A DNA stretch of 64,000 nt, from contig NZ_JAFCKP010000017.1 in the NCBI RefSeq assembly GCF_018130245.1, positions 62,001 to 126,000 of the forward strand. Reading direction: 5' to 3'. Made by a program: the position numbers and the translations under genes. Below the pieces are notes generated by a model. The model was not told the DNA's origin, did no database searches, and saw nothing but the letters and a program-made list of their open reading frames with translations. Shown here piece by piece: positions 9,079 to 18,779 of the stretch. The DNA is from Bradyrhizobium sp. SZCCT0231 (GTDB lineage: Bacteria > Pseudomonadota > Alphaproteobacteria > Rhizobiales > Xanthobacteraceae). Position 1 is the first letter of the stretch. Every line of letters begins with the position of its first letter.

Positions 9079-9815
9079 TGCCCCGCTACAAGCTCACCAT
9101 CGAATATGACGGCGCGCCGTTCTTCGGCTGGCAGGTGCAGGAGACGCTGCCGTCGGTGCAAGGCGCGCTGCAGGCTGCGGTGAAGGCGATGACCGGGGCG
9201 GATTTGCGCGTCCACGGTGCCGGCCGCACCGATGCCGGCGTGCATGCGCGCGGCCAGGTCGCGCATGTCGATGTCGAGAAGCAGTTCCCGCCGGGCCGTT
9301 TTCGCGACGGGCTCAACGCGCATCTGCGTCCGCATCCGATCGCGGTGCTCGAGGCCGAGATCGTGCCCGACACCTTCGAAGCGCGGTTCTCGGCGGTCAA
9401 GCGCCACTACCGCTATCGCATCGTCAACACCCGCGCCAATCTCGCGCTCGATGTCGGCCACGCCTGGCGCGTGCCGCGCAAGCTCGACACTGACGCGATG
9501 CATGCCGCGGCGCAGCGCCTGCTCGGCAAGCACGACTTCACCACGTTCCGCGACACCGAGTGCCAGGCCAAATCGCCGGAGAAGACGCTCGACCAGCTCG
9601 ATGTGATCCGCGACGGCCGCGAGATCACGATCGTCACCTCGGCGCGCTCGTTCCTGCACAGCCAGGTGCGCTCGATGGTGGGCTCGCTGGTCTGGGTCGG
9701 CGAGGGGCGCTGGACCGCCGACGATCTCTCCGCCGCACTCGCAGCCCGCAACCGCGCCGCCTGCGGCATCGTCGCCCCGCCAGAGGGGCTGTATCTGATG
9801 AAGGTGGATTATTAG
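9078..9815 (+). CDS. truA: tRNA pseudouridine(38-40) synthase TruA
   Basis: The 245-residue enzyme converts U38-U40 of the anticodon stem to pseudouridine. The catalytic Asp is in [11 protein letters not shown], and the family opening [16 protein letters not shown] and the later [13 protein letters not shown] are intact. The ATG at 9078 shares its A with the fmt stop TGA, so translation is probably coupled. Length is normal. Confidence 0.97.
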   Translation: MPRYKLTIEYDGAPFFGWQVQETLPSVQGALQAAVKAMTGADLRVHGAGRTDAGVHARGQVAHVDVEKQFPPGRFRDGLNAHLRPHPIAVLEAEIVPDTFEARFSAVKRHYRYRIVNTRANLALDVGHAWRVPRKLDTDAMHAAAQRLLGKHDFTTFRDTECQAKSPEKTLDQLDVIRDGREITIVTSARSFLHSQVRSMVGSLVWVGEGRWTADDLSAALAARNRAACGIVAPPEGLYLMKVDY

Positions 9816-9835
9816 AGCCTGATGGCGCCAACCGC

Positions 9836-9962
9836 GTCATGGCCGGGCTTTTCCCGCCATCCACGTTCTTTCTTGTCAGGGGCGCCGAAGAGCGTGGATG
9901 CCCGGGCCTTCGCCTCGCCGAAGCGGCTTCGGCCGCGCAGGCGGGACAAGCCCGGGCATGAC
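9836..9962. repeat. REP-type palindrome, MAGLVPAIH family
   Basis: It runs from GTCATGGCCGGGCTTTTCCC to GCGGGACAAGCCCGGGCATGAC, with CATCCACGTTCTT and GCGTGGATG inside and the GCCGAAGCGGCTTCGGCC insert on the right arm. This is the same build as the copy at 7993-8119 in the opposite orientation. It separates truA from the convergent dapE. Confidence 0.88.
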
Positions 9963-9987
9963 GGCGGAATGTTTGGTGATATCGAGG

Positions 9988-11154
9988 CTAAGCAAAATAC
10001 CGAGCCAAAATCCCGCGATACACCCGCGTCAGCTTCTCCAGATCCGCCACCGGCACGCGCTCGTCGACCTGATGCATGGTCTGGCCGACCAGGCCGAACT
10101 CGATCACGGGGCAATAGCTCGAGATGAAGCGCGCATCCGACGTGCCGCCTGAGGTCGACAGCTCCGGCTTGCGTCCCGTCACCTCCTCGATCGCGGACAC
10201 CGCAAGATCGGTGAACGGGCCGGGCTTGGTCACGAACACGTTGGAGTTGGAGGGCTCCCAGACGATGCGGGCCTTGATGCGGTTGCCGCAGGCTTTGGCG
10301 AGGCGCGCTTCGACCAGCTCGCGCAGGCTCGCCTGGGTGTGGTTGTCGTTGTAGCGGATGTTGAATTTCGCGCGGGCCTCGCCGGGAATGACGTTGAAGG
10401 CCTTGTTGCCGACATCGACCGAGACGAATTCGAGATTGGAGGCCTGGAATTGCGCGCTGCCATGATCGAGCGGCTCGTCGCTGATCGCAACGATCAGCCG
10501 CGAAATATCCGGCACCGGGTTGGCCGCCCGATGCGGATAGGCGACATGCCCCTGCACGCCGTCGACGACGAGCGTGCCGGACTGCGAGCCGCGGCGGCCG
10601 ACCTTGATGGTGTCGCCGAGCGTCTCGACATTGGAGGGCTCGCCCAGCACGCAATGGTCGAATTTCTCGCCGCGCTCCGCGGCCCATTTCAACAGCTTGA
10701 TGGTGCCGTTGATGGAGACGTCTTCCTCATCGCCCGTGATCAGGAACGAGATCGAGCCCTTGCCGTCGCCGCGCGATTTGCCGCCATTTGCAGCGAGATG
10801 CTCCAGCACCGCAGCGACCGAGCAGGCGATGCCGCCCTTCATGTCGACCGCGCCGCGGCCGTGCAGCACGCCGTCCTTCACCTCGCCCGAGAACGCGCCG
10901 ACGCTCCAGGCGCTCTCGTCGCCCGGCGGCACCACGTCGGTGTGGCCGGCAAAGGTGATGTGCGGGCTTTCATTGCCGATCCGCGCATAGAGATTGTCGA
11001 CGTCGGCGGTGCCTTCCTCGCTGAAGGTCACGCGGTGGCAGGTGAAGCCGGCTGCGTTCAGGGCTTTTTCAAGCACCCCGAGCGCGCCGGCGTCGGCCGG
11101 GGTCACCGAGGGGCAGCGGATCAGGTCGCGGGCAATCGAGAGAGCATCGGTCAT
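9988..11154 (-). CDS. dapE: Succinyl-diaminopimelate desuccinylase
   Basis: The 388-residue M20-family metallohydrolase cleaves N-succinyl-L,L-diaminopimelate to succinate and L,L-DAP in lysine and peptidoglycan synthesis. Metal-binding motifs are in order: [35 protein letters not shown] (catalytic Glu pair) and the late GTSDARFI. The protein ends [16 protein letters not shown]. It follows dapD by 10 bases on the same strand, so the two steps of the succinylase pathway are in one transcript. Confidence 0.96.
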   Translation of the reverse strand: MTDALSIARDLIRCPSVTPADAGALGVLEKALNAAGFTCHRVTFSEEGTADVDNLYARIGNESPHITFAGHTDVVPPGDESAWSVGAFSGEVKDGVLHGRGAVDMKGGIACSVAAVLEHLAANGGKSRGDGKGSISFLITGDEEDVSINGTIKLLKWAAERGEKFDHCVLGEPSNVETLGDTIKVGRRGSQSGTLVVDGVQGHVAYPHRAANPVPDISRLIVAISDEPLDHGSAQFQASNLEFVSVDVGNKAFNVIPGEARAKFNIRYNDNHTQASLRELVEARLAKACGNRIKARIVWEPSNSNVFVTKPGPFTDLAVSAIEEVTGRKPELSTSGGTSDARFISSYCPVIEFGLVGQTMHQVDERVPVADLEKLTRVYRGILARYFA

Positions 11155-11164
11155 GCGCGTCGGA

Positions 11165-12010
11165 TCAATCCCGCAGCAGCTCGTTGATGCTGGTCTTGGA
11201 CCGCGTGCGCTCGTCGACGCGCTTGACGATCACGGCGCAGGCGGTACTCGGGCCGATCTGGCCGTTCTTCATCGGCTTGCCGGGCAGCGCGCCGGGGACC
11301 ACGACGGAATATTCAGGCACTTCACCCATGAAAACCTCGCCAGTCTCGCGGTCGACGATCTTGGTCGAGGCGCCCAAAAACACGCCCATCGCCAGCACCG
11401 CGCCCTTGCGCACGATCACGCCTTCGGCGACCTCGGAGCGTGCGCCGATGAAGCAATCGTCCTCGATGATGACGGGCTCGGCCTGCAGCGGCTCGAGCAC
11501 GCCGCCGATGCCGGCACCGCCGGAGATGTGCACGCGCTTGCCGATCTGCGCGCAGGAGCCGACGGTGGCCCAGGTGTCGACCATCGTGCTCTCATCGACA
11601 TAGGCGCCGAGATTGACGAAGGACGGCATCAAGACCACGTTCTTGGCGATGAAGGCCGAGCGGCGAACGACGGCGCCCGGCACCGCACGAAACCCGGCAT
11701 CGCGAAAACGGTTCTCGCCCCAGCCTTCGAACTTCGAGGGCACCTTGTCCCACCAGGTCGCCTTGCCGGGACCGCCGGGAATGACGCCCATGTCGTTGAG
11801 GCGGAAGGACAGCAGCACGGCCTTCTTCAGCCATTGATTGACCTTCCACTTGCCGTCAGCGCCGCGCTCGGCAACGCGCGCCTCGCCCTTGTCCAGGATC
11901 TCCAGCGACTGGTCCACGGCCTCGCGCACCTCGCCCTTGGTCGTTGTCGAGATGCCGTCACGCGCCTCGAAGGCGCTGTTGATGGTGGATTCGAGGGCTG
12001 CAAGCGACAT
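11165..12010 (-). CDS. dapD: 2,3,4,5-tetrahydropyridine-2,6-dicarboxylate N-succinyltransferase
   Basis: The 281-residue enzyme succinylates tetrahydrodipicolinate, the step two before DapE. It has the N-terminal helical domain and then the left-handed beta helix of hexapeptide repeats ([55 protein letters not shown]). Family length is normal. It lies upstream of dapE in the same direction with a 10-base gap. Confidence 0.97.
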   Translation of the reverse strand: MSLAALESTINSAFEARDGISTTTKGEVREAVDQSLEILDKGEARVAERGADGKWKVNQWLKKAVLLSFRLNDMGVIPGGPGKATWWDKVPSKFEGWGENRFRDAGFRAVPGAVVRRSAFIAKNVVLMPSFVNLGAYVDESTMVDTWATVGSCAQIGKRVHISGGAGIGGVLEPLQAEPVIIEDDCFIGARSEVAEGVIVRKGAVLAMGVFLGASTKIVDRETGEVFMGEVPEYSVVVPGALPGKPMKNGQIGPSTACAVIVKRVDERTRSKTSINELLRD

Positions 12011-12113
12011 CGGGATTTCCTCTGGGGAGCGGGAATTTTGATGGATTGGTGCGCTTTTTCGAGATTTGGGGGGACGGAGTCAAGACATACTCCTCCGTTG
12101 CCCATACTCCGCT

Positions 12114-12268
12114 GTCGTCCCGGACAAGCGCGCCCCAAGCGCGCGCCGATCCGGGATCCATAACCACAGGAAGGAGTTTGGCGAAGACTCGGAGTTGCCA
12201 AGCTCGCGCGACAACCGGATCCTGTGGTTATGGGTCCCGGGTCTGCGCTTACGCTTGCCCGGGACGAC
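12114..12268. repeat. Long palindromic repeat with ATAACCAC inner arms
   Basis: The outer arms GTCGTCCCGGACAAGCGC and GCTTGCCCGGGACGAC enclose inner arms GATCCATAACCACAGGA and TCCTGTGGTTATGGGTC. It is about 155 bases long and fills most of the gap between dapD and the HAD gene. A related element lies at 20674-20832. Confidence 0.85.
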
Positions 12269-12273
12269 AGTTG

Positions 12274-12966
12274 TTATCGCGGCGATAACTTGCCCAAAAA
12301 CCCCGCCAGATCATCCGTGACATGATCGACATGGGCGGCATCCCGGCCCTCCAGTTCCCAGTCTTCCCGCACCACCTCCTTCGTCCCATCCGGCACCACC
12401 AGCACCGTGGTCATGCCGAGCTGGTGCGGGACGGTGAGATTGCGGGCGAGGTCCTCGAACATGGCGGCGCGGGTCGGATCGACCGCATGCTGGCTGAGGA
12501 ATTTCCGGTAGGTCTGCTCCGCCGGCTTCGGCTCGAACTCGGCGGCGATGATGTCGAACACGCCGTCGAAATGCGAGGCGAAGCCGAGCCGCGCCAGCAC
12601 GGCGTCGACATGGTCGACCGAGCCGTTGGTCAGGATCAGTTTTCGCCCCGGCAGTCTTGCGATGGCTGCACCGAGCGCCGGGTTTGGTTCCAGCGGCGAG
12701 TGGTCGATCTCATGCACATAGGCGAGATAGTCGTCGGCGCGGACGCCATGCAGGGTCATCATGCCCCGCATCGTGGTGCCGAAGCGTCGGTAATAGTCCT
12801 TCTGGATAGCCCGCGCTTGCTCCGGGCCGACGTTCAGCCAGTTGCAAACGAACTCCCCGATCCGCGCATCGACCTGCTGCCACAGATTGACGTGATGCGG
12901 ATAGAGCGTGTTGTCGAGATCGAACACCCAGGTGTCGACATGGCTGAAGCTGCGGGGTGGGCTCAT
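12274..12966 (-). CDS. HAD-superfamily phosphatase, pyrimidine 5'-nucleotidase type
   Basis: The 230-residue protein starts at the ATG at 12966 (MSPPRSFSHVDTWVFDLDNTLYP); the open frame upstream does not resemble the family. HAD motif I is DLDNTLY with the nucleophilic Asp, motif II is ILTNGSVDH, and motif IV is the EDLARN region. Members close to yeast SDT1/PHM8 dephosphorylate UMP or CMP; substrate is inferred only. Its position between dapD and a DUF1036 gene is one I associate with Bradyrhizobium relatives. Confidence 0.88.
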   Translation of the reverse strand: MSPPRSFSHVDTWVFDLDNTLYPHHVNLWQQVDARIGEFVCNWLNVGPEQARAIQKDYYRRFGTTMRGMMTLHGVRADDYLAYVHEIDHSPLEPNPALGAAIARLPGRKLILTNGSVDHVDAVLARLGFASHFDGVFDIIAAEFEPKPAEQTYRKFLSQHAVDPTRAAMFEDLARNLTVPHQLGMTTVLVVPDGTKEVVREDWELEGRDAAHVDHVTDDLAGFLGKLSPR

Positions 12967-12980
12967 CACAAGTCTCTCGC

Positions 12981-13967
12981 TCACGGCACGGCGAAGCGCA
13001 GCGTCTTGCCGCCGCTCGAGATGTCCACGGCGCCAAAGCCCGTTGGCGCAAATCCACGCGCGCCGCAATCGGTCTGCTCGCTGGTCTCGAACTTGGTCTC
13101 GCGCGTGCAGAGCTGCCTGTCGCCGCCCCAGTTCAGCGGCCGGTCCTTCAGCTTGACGACGCGGTTGTCGGCGTCGACCGCTTCGGCGAAGCTGAAGATC
13201 TGCTTCGGCTGGCCGGTCACATCGGGATGCAGGCAGGTCTTGGGATCGATGCGGTACCAGCCGCGGCTCGTCACCGCCTTGCCGTCGTCGGTCGCGATCG
13301 CCGCCATCACCTTGTGCGGCGTGTCGTTGCACCAGGTCAGCCCGCTCGCGGAGGGCGTCTGCACGGCATCGACCATGGTCTTGAAGAAGTTTTGCGAGGC
13401 CACGATGTCCTGAGACAATCCGCGGCTCTTCAGGAAGGCGGCGAGGGCCGCTTGCGTCTTCGGCCCGTCGACGCCATCGATCGGCGCTGCGTCGTAGCCT
13501 GCGATCACCAGCAGCCGCTGGATGCCGGCGAGGCGCGCCTGCTCGTCGTCATATTCGGAATCCTCGGCGAGATAGGCAACGAGGTTGCCGTCCGCGCCTT
13601 GCGTCGGGGTCACTTGCGTGAACGGGACTTGCGTCTGGCCGCTGCGGCACTGCCGCGCCGCGGCGATGACGAAATTGTCCTGTGCGACGCAGAGCATGTC
13701 GCTGCCGCTTTGCGGGATCGGGGACGCGCCGTAGACGCCGAGCGCGCGGGCGTTGAGCAGGATGCGGTCGGCGGTCAGCGTGCCCTGCACCACCACGCGG
13801 CAGGCGGCGGGATCGATCCTGAACCAGCCGCGCGTCGCGGTGGCCGCCTTGTCGTCGATGCCGATCGCGGCCTCGACGACATAGGACATGCGGTTGCAGA
13901 TCTTGAGGTCGGCAAAGGCCGGCGCGGAGGAGAAGAGGAACGAGACGACCGCGGCCGGCAGCGTCAT
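12981..13967 (-). CDS. Exported protein with two DUF1036 domains and a peptidoglycan-binding-like repeat
   Basis: From the ATG at 13967 the product is 328 residues. A hydrophobic signal (AAVVSFLFSSAPAFA) precedes a first DUF1036 domain (DLKICNRMSYVVEAAIG...RGWFRIDP), then a helical PG-binding-1-like stretch (GIQRLLVIAGYDAAPIDGVDGPKTQ), then a second DUF1036 domain (LTWCNDTPHKVMAAIA...RGWYRIDP). The start is uncertain: the frame stays open upstream through a palindromic repeat to a GTG at 14126 that overlaps the argB stop as GTGA. Arg-rich RPHRRSPLTRF just before the chosen ATG looks like a signal-peptide n-region, so the true start may be upstream or altered by the repeat. Confidence 0.8.
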   Translation of the reverse strand: MTLPAAVVSFLFSSAPAFADLKICNRMSYVVEAAIGIDDKAATATRGWFRIDPAACRVVVQGTLTADRILLNARALGVYGASPIPQSGSDMLCVAQDNFVIAAARQCRSGQTQVPFTQVTPTQGADGNLVAYLAEDSEYDDEQARLAGIQRLLVIAGYDAAPIDGVDGPKTQAALAAFLKSRGLSQDIVASQNFFKTMVDAVQTPSASGLTWCNDTPHKVMAAIATDDGKAVTSRGWYRIDPKTCLHPDVTGQPKQIFSFAEAVDADNRVVKLKDRPLNWGGDRQLCTRETKFETSEQTDCGARGFAPTGFGAVDISSGGKTLRFAVP

Positions 13968-14015
13968 CAGGAAGCGGGTGAGGGGCGAGCGGCGGTGTGG
14001 CCTCGGCCTCCGCTC

Positions 14016-14099
14016 GTCATGCCCGGGCTTGTCCCGGGCATCCACGTTCTTGGCGCGGGACGAAAGATCGTGGATGGCCGGGACAAGCCCGGCCATGAC
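14016..14099. repeat. REP-type palindrome, MAGLVPAIH family
   Basis: It runs from GTCATGCCCGGGCTTGTCCC to GGACAAGCCCGGCCATGAC, with inner arms CATCCACGTTCTT and GATCGTGGATG. It lies inside the open 5' extension of the DUF1036 gene and reads in frame as MAGLVPAIHDL...[10 protein letters not shown]. Confidence 0.9.
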
Positions 14100-14122
14100 G
14101 GTGTCTCTCGTCCGCTCGTCCC

Positions 14123-15010
14123 TCACTTGTGGATCAGCGTGCCCGTGCCCTGGTTGGTGAAGAGCTCGAGCAGCACCGCGTGCTGCATCTTGCCGTCGAT
14201 GATGACGACGCCCTCGACGCCCTGCTCAAGCGCGTAGATGCAGGTCTCGACCTTCGGGATCATGCCGCCGGAGATGGTGCCGTCGGCGATCAGCTTGCGC
14301 GCGTCCTTGATCGATAGTTCCGGAATGAGCTTCTTGGACTTGTCGAGCACACCAGGCACGTCGGTGAGCAGCAACAGGCGCTTGGCCTTCAGCGCGCCCG
14401 CGACTGCGCCGGCAAAGGTATCGGCGTTGATGTTCAGCGTCTGGCCGTCTTGGGAGGTCGCGAGCGGCGCCAGCACCGGGATCAGCTCGTAGCCGATCAG
14501 CTGGTTGAGCAGCGTCAGGTCGACCTTCTCCGGGTCGCCGACGAAGCCGAGATCGACCGCCTTCTCGATGTGCGAGTCCGGATCGATGATGGTGCGCGTC
14601 GTCTTCGACGCCTTCACCATGTTGCCGTCCTTGCCGGAGAGACCCACGGCCTTGCCGCCGGCTTCGTTGATGTAGCCGACGATCTGCTTGTTGACCGAGC
14701 CGGCCAGCACCATTTCGACGATCTCGATGGTCGCGGCATCGGTGATGCGCAAGCCCGCGGCGAATTCCGAGACGATGCCGAGACGCTTGAGCATGGTCGC
14801 GATCTGCGGCCCGCCGCCATGCACCACCACCGGATTGATCGCGGTCTGCTCGAGCAGCACGATATCTCGCGCAAAGTTCTTGGCGGTCTCCTCGTCGCCC
14901 ATGGCATGGCCGCCATATTTGATGACGATGGTTTCCTCGTCATACTGCTGCATGTGCGGCAGCGCTTCGGACAGGATGCGGGCCTGGTCGAGCGGGGAGA
15001 TGTCGGTCAT
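14123..15010 (-). CDS. argB: Acetylglutamate kinase
   Basis: The 295-residue enzyme phosphorylates N-acetylglutamate, the second step of arginine synthesis. I start at the ATG at 15010 ([23 protein letters not shown]), the usual alphaproteobacterial start. Amino-acid-kinase motifs are visible: [21 protein letters not shown], the [12 protein letters not shown] nucleotide loop and [10 protein letters not shown]. Its last bases overlap a GTG of the downstream open frame. Confidence 0.97.
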   Translation of the reverse strand: MTDISPLDQARILSEALPHMQQYDEETIVIKYGGHAMGDEETAKNFARDIVLLEQTAINPVVVHGGGPQIATMLKRLGIVSEFAAGLRITDAATIEIVEMVLAGSVNKQIVGYINEAGGKAVGLSGKDGNMVKASKTTRTIIDPDSHIEKAVDLGFVGDPEKVDLTLLNQLIGYELIPVLAPLATSQDGQTLNINADTFAGAVAGALKAKRLLLLTDVPGVLDKSKKLIPELSIKDARKLIADGTISGGMIPKVETCIYALEQGVEGVVIIDGKMQHAVLLELFTNQGTGTLIHK

Positions 15011-15110
15011 GTCGCGGATCTCGCTGGCGGGACGGTTGGGCCGCGTTCTATCCGATTGGCGGGCAGGGCGCAAAGTGTGGCTGATATGCCGTCGCGTAGT
15101 CCGCTGCCGT

Positions 15111-15191
15111 GTAGCCCGGATGGAGCGAAGCGTAATCCGGGTTCTTACCGCAGGCACCGTCCCGGATTGCGCTTCGCTCCATCCGGGCTAC
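15111..15191. repeat. Palindromic repeat, GTAGCCCGGATGGAGCGAAG type
   Basis: The two 30-base arms are near-perfect inverted repeats: GTAGCCCGGATGGAGCGAAG at 15111-15130 and CTTCGCTCCATCCGGGCTAC ending at 15191. The short loop is about 16 bases. This family is widespread in many proteobacteria as an intergenic palindrome. Confidence 0.88.
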
Positions 15192-15195
15192 GGGT

Positions 15196-15561
15196 TCAGC
15201 GCTTCGCCGCCGCCGCCACACTCACCGCCAGCCAGCTCGCGATCATCACCGTCCCGCCGGTCGGCGCCGCATAGGGAAACAGCGAATGGCCGGCAAACTG
15301 CCGCAAGGTCAGGTCGCCCGCGAACAGCGCGGCACCGATCACGAAGCCGAATGCCGTCACGAGTCCAATTCCGCCGTGCAGAAGGCCGCGCGCAAGCAAG
15401 GCGACGGTCGCAAGTATGGCCGTTGCATGAAACAGCAGCATGGCGCTCGCCGAGGCCAGCCGGCTGGCGTCCGCACCATGGGCGGAGGCAGCGGCCAGCG
15501 CGACGCCGGCGGCGCCCATCAAGCCGGCAAGCCCGATCAGCAGGCGGTTTGCCAGCATCAT
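15196..15561 (-). CDS. DUF423 (YgdD/TMEM256-like) membrane protein
   Basis: The 121-residue protein has four hydrophobic segments, and the family pattern GLMGAAGVALAAASAHG near the N-terminus and a SLFPYAAPTGGTVMIASWL ending. Function of the family is unknown; an inner-membrane location is expected. The ATG at 15561 overlaps the engB stop as ATGA; a second in-frame ATG follows immediately. It is likely translated by coupling from engB. Confidence 0.88.
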   Translation of the reverse strand: MMLANRLLIGLAGLMGAAGVALAAASAHGADASRLASASAMLLFHATAILATVALLARGLLHGGIGLVTAFGFVIGAALFAGDLTLRQFAGHSLFPYAAPTGGTVMIASWLAVSVAAAAKR

Positions 15562-16220
15562 GAAGCCCGCTCTTCCAGGAGCTTCGCCATCGCGGCGCGC
15601 AAGCTCTCCATGCCGGTCGAGCTGCGCGACGAGGTCGCGAGCACGGTCGGGAACGCGGCCGGGTGCTTGGCCAGCGCGGCCTCGGTCTCGGCGATGCGCG
15701 CTTGCAGCTCGGCGGCCTTCACCTGGTCGGCCTTGGTCAGCACGATCTGGTAGCTGACGGCGGAGCGGTCGAGCGTCTTGAGCACTTCGAGATCGACGTC
15801 CTTGAGGCCGTGCCGCGCGTCGATCAGCACGTAGACGCGCGCCAGCGAAGCGCGGCCCAGCAGGAATTTGTGGATCAGCTCGGTCCAGGACGCGACCTGG
15901 CTCTTGGGCGCCTTGGCGTAGCCGTAGCCGGGCATGTCGACGAGGCGCAGGTCGCTCTTGCCGGGGACCTCGAAGAAGATCAGCTCCTGGGTGCGGCCCG
16001 GCGTATGCGAGGTGCGCGCCAGCGCGTTGCGCCCCGTGAGCGCGTTGATCAGGCTGGACTTGCCGACATTGGAGCGGCCGGCAAAGGCGATCTCCAGCCC
16101 CGCCATCGGCGGCAGCGTTTCGATCGAGGGCGAGGCCCAGATGAACTGCCAGTCGCGGGCGAACAGCTTTCGCCCGGCCTCGATCAGCTTCGCAACTTTG
16201 TCGTCGGTCTTGTCGTTCAT
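15558..16220 (-). CDS. engB: Ribosome biogenesis GTP-binding protein YihA/YsxC
   Basis: The 220-residue GTPase assists large-subunit assembly. G motifs are intact: GRSNVGKSSL (G1), the TPG of HTPGRTQ in switch I, DMPGYGYAKA (G3) and TKADQ (G4). Normal length. A REP palindrome separates it from the end of yidC; it is otherwise in the same direction as the rpmH-rnpA-yidC genes and overlaps the DUF423 gene. Confidence 0.96.
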   Translation of the reverse strand: MNDKTDDKVAKLIEAGRKLFARDWQFIWASPSIETLPPMAGLEIAFAGRSNVGKSSLINALTGRNALARTSHTPGRTQELIFFEVPGKSDLRLVDMPGYGYAKAPKSQVASWTELIHKFLLGRASLARVYVLIDARHGLKDVDLEVLKTLDRSAVSYQIVLTKADQVKAAELQARIAETEAALAKHPAAFPTVLATSSRSSTGMESLRAAMAKLLEERAS

Positions 16221-16239
16221 CCGACCGGTCTATCCTCTC

Positions 16240-16326
16240 GTCATGGCCGGGCTTGTCCCGGCCATCCACGTCTGTCTGCGGGGCACCCTCCTAAACGTGG
16301 ATGCCCGGGACAAGCCCGGGCATGAC
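16240..16326. repeat. REP-type palindrome, MAGLVPAIH family
   Basis: It runs from GTCATGGCCGGGCTTGTCCC to GGACAAGCCCGGGCATGAC with inner arms CATCCACGTCTG and AACGTGGATG. It lies between yidC and engB, where it could form a hairpin at the 3' end of the yidC message. Confidence 0.9.
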
Positions 16327-16361
16327 GCTGTGGAGGCAGTTTGCCTGACAGTCTCGAAGAG

Positions 16362-18215
16362 CTACGTCGCCTTCCTCGCGAACGTCGCCTTGAGATTGTC
16401 GAATAACTCCACCTTCACGCCGTTGCGGCGCATGATGTAGCTCTGCTGGATCACCGAGAGCAGGTTGTTCCAGGCCCAGTAGATCACGAGACCTGCCGGG
16501 AAGCCTGCCAGCATGAAGGTGAAGATCAGCGGCATCCAGTTGAAGATGATCTGCTGCGTCGGATCCGGCGGCGTCGGATTCAGCTTCATCTGGAACCACA
16601 TCGTGATGCCCATGATGATCGGCCAGATGCCGAGCGCGAGATATAGGCCGAAGACGGGAATCGTGGTCGGATCGAACGGAATCAACCCGAACAGGTTGAA
16701 CAGATTGGTCGGATCCGGCGCCGAGAGGTCCTTGATCCAGCCATAGAACGGCGCGTGCCGCATTTCGATGGTGACGAACAGCACCTTGTAGAGCGAGAAG
16801 AACACCGGGATCTGGATCAGCACGGGAAGACAGCCGGCGACCGGATTGATCTTCTCCTTGCGGTAGATCTCCATCATCTCCTGCTGCTGCTTCACCTTGT
16901 CGTCGGGGTAGCGCTCCTTCAACGCCTGAAGCTGCGGCTGGATCGACTTCATCTTCGCCATCGAGGCGTAGGACTTGTTCGCCAGCGGGAAGAACAACAG
17001 CTTCACGATCACCGTCACCAGCAGGATCGAGATGCCGAAATTGCCGAAGAAGCGGTAGAAGAAGTCGAGGCCGAGGAACATCGGCTTGGTGATGAAGTAG
17101 AACCAGCCCCAGTCGATCAACAGGTCGAAATGGTTGAGGCCGAGCTCCTTGTTGTAGCCGCCGAGGCCGGCGAGCGGGAAGTTGATGCCGACCACGCCGG
17201 CTTCCTTGGCGCCGGCGAACAGCCGCGCGTTCGCCGTCGCGGTGCCGCCGATCGCGACGGTGACGGGATCGAGCAGATAGTCGGTCTGGTAAGTGTGGAC
17301 CTTGCCGACCGGATTGGACGAGTAGCGCGCCTGCAGCTGCGCATCGGTGTCCGGCAGCAGCGCGGAGGCCCAGTATTTGTCGGTGATGCCGAGCCAGCCG
17401 TTCGTGGCCTTGAAGTTCACCTGCTTGGCTTCGTCGATCTGCTTGTAGGAATATTCCTGCAGCTTCTGGTCGCCGAGATAGCCGATCAGGCCTTCATGCA
17501 GGATGTAGTAGCCCGAGACCTGCGGCGCGCCGTGGCGCGAGATCAATGCGAACGGATAGAGCGTGACAGGCGCATTGCCGACATTGCTCACCTCGTCCTT
17601 GATGGTGAAGAGATAATGGTCATCGACCGCAATGGTGCGGCGGAAGGTGAGGCCCTCGCCATTGTCCCATTTCAGCGCCACCGGCGTTGATGGCGTCAGG
17701 CTGCCGCTGCCGTCCTGCTGCCAGACGGTCTGGGCATCAGGCATCTTCGCCGTCACGCCCGTCGCCGCCACCCAGCCGAATTCGGCGTAATAGGGCTCGG
17801 CCGTGCCCGAGGGCGAATAGAGAACGATCGGCGGCGACTTCGGATCGACCGTTTCGCGGAATTGCACCAGCGCGATGTCGTCGATGCGGCCGCCCTTCAG
17901 CGAGATGCTGCCGGCGATTCGCGGCGTGTCGATCTTCACGCGCGGGCTGGCTGCGATCGCGGCGTCGCGGGTGACGGCCGGCTGGGCCTGCTGACTCGCA
18001 CCCGGCGTTGCCGGCTGGGTCGCGCCGCCCGCCTGCGGCGCGGCACCGGGCGTCGCGGAGGCGGTCGGCTGTGGCGTGGTCTTCTGGAGCTCGGTCTGCG
18101 CCTGCTGCTGGGCGCGCTGCTTCTCCATCTGCGGCACGTTGTAGAAATACTGCCAGGCGATCAGCACCAGGCCGGACAGAATGACGGCGAGGATGGTATT
18201 GCGGTTGTCGGTCAT
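16362..18215 (-). CDS. yidC: Membrane protein insertase YidC
   Basis: The 617-residue Gram-negative-type YidC inserts inner-membrane proteins alone or with SecYEG. It has an N-terminal anchor (ILAVILSGLVLIAWQYFY), an Ala/Gln/Thr-rich linker at about residues 35-80, the large periplasmic P1 domain, and the conserved C-terminal five-helix core starting at LDFFYRFFGNFGISILLVT. Core landmarks include the cytoplasmic hairpin MKSIQPQLQALKERYPDDK and the ending NNLLSVIQQSYIMRR. It follows rnpA by 16 bases. Confidence 0.97.
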   Translation of the reverse strand: MTDNRNTILAVILSGLVLIAWQYFYNVPQMEKQRAQQQAQTELQKTTPQPTASATPGAAPQAGGATQPATPGASQQAQPAVTRDAAIAASPRVKIDTPRIAGSISLKGGRIDDIALVQFRETVDPKSPPIVLYSPSGTAEPYYAEFGWVAATGVTAKMPDAQTVWQQDGSGSLTPSTPVALKWDNGEGLTFRRTIAVDDHYLFTIKDEVSNVGNAPVTLYPFALISRHGAPQVSGYYILHEGLIGYLGDQKLQEYSYKQIDEAKQVNFKATNGWLGITDKYWASALLPDTDAQLQARYSSNPVGKVHTYQTDYLLDPVTVAIGGTATANARLFAGAKEAGVVGINFPLAGLGGYNKELGLNHFDLLIDWGWFYFITKPMFLGLDFFYRFFGNFGISILLVTVIVKLLFFPLANKSYASMAKMKSIQPQLQALKERYPDDKVKQQQEMMEIYRKEKINPVAGCLPVLIQIPVFFSLYKVLFVTIEMRHAPFYGWIKDLSAPDPTNLFNLFGLIPFDPTTIPVFGLYLALGIWPIIMGITMWFQMKLNPTPPDPTQQIIFNWMPLIFTFMLAGFPAGLVIYWAWNNLLSVIQQSYIMRRNGVKVELFDNLKATFARKAT

Positions 18216-18231
18216 CTCGAATGTCTCGTCA

Positions 18232-18618
18232 TCAATCCGGTTTGCGGCTGGTCGCGGCGGCGTGACCCGGCCTCTGGCCGCGCGCTTTGGCCGTATGCCG
18301 CGCGGGCTTCGTGAACGCTATGCGCAGATCGTCGAGCATGGTGGCGAAGTCGCGCGAGAGCGCGTCCCTTCGTCCGACCAGGACATAATCATGATGGGGC
18401 TGCATCGACACCGGATCGAGCCGCTTCACCAATTCGCGAAGCCGGCGCCGGATGCGATTGCGCTCGGGGGCGTTGCCGTTCTTTTTGGTGACGGTGAAGC
18501 CGATCCTGACAGGGCCAAGATCATCGCGGCGGCGGCTCTGCAGGACGAACGCGGGACTATTCACCCGCGCGCCATTGGCAACGGCGAGGAAATCCGCCCG
18601 CTGCCTCAGCCGATCCAT
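18232..18618 (-). CDS. rnpA: Ribonuclease P protein component
   Basis: The 128-residue basic protein binds the RNase P RNA for tRNA 5' maturation. I start at the ATG at 18618 (MDRLRQRADFLAVANG); the longer frame runs over rpmH. The RNR signature NRIRRRLRELVK is present, and the Lys/Arg-rich tail (TAKARGQRPGHAAATSRK) is longer than in enterobacteria. It sits 26 bases after rpmH in the conserved rpmH-rnpA-yidC order. Confidence 0.95.
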   Translation of the reverse strand: MDRLRQRADFLAVANGARVNSPAFVLQSRRRDDLGPVRIGFTVTKKNGNAPERNRIRRRLRELVKRLDPVSMQPHHDYVLVGRRDALSRDFATMLDDLRIAFTKPARHTAKARGQRPGHAAATSRKPD

Positions 18619-18644
18619 GATGAAATCCCAAAAGGGGGTCCGGC

Positions 18645-18779
18645 TCAGGCGCTCAGACGCTTGCGGCCGCGGGCACGGCGGGCGGCGAGGACCTTGCGGC
18701 CGCCGGCAGTGGCGAGACGGGCGCGGAAGCCGTGACGGCGCTTGCGCACCAGTTTGCTGGGTTGATAAGTCCGCTTCAC
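18645..18779 (-). CDS. rpmH: 50S ribosomal protein L34
   Basis: The 44-residue protein begins [17 protein letters not shown] and ends RGRKRLSA, matching L34 throughout. It starts with GTG at 18779, preceded by GGAG with suitable spacing. First gene of the rpmH-rnpA-yidC transcript. Confidence 0.97.
   Translation of the reverse strand: MKRTYQPSKLVRKRRHGFRARLATAGGRKVLAARRARGRKRLSA

Noticed and set aside
7993-16326. Repeated palindromes as a CRISPR array
   Set aside because: Units are single, widely spaced, palindromic and of mixed orientation, with no regular spacers and no cas genes.
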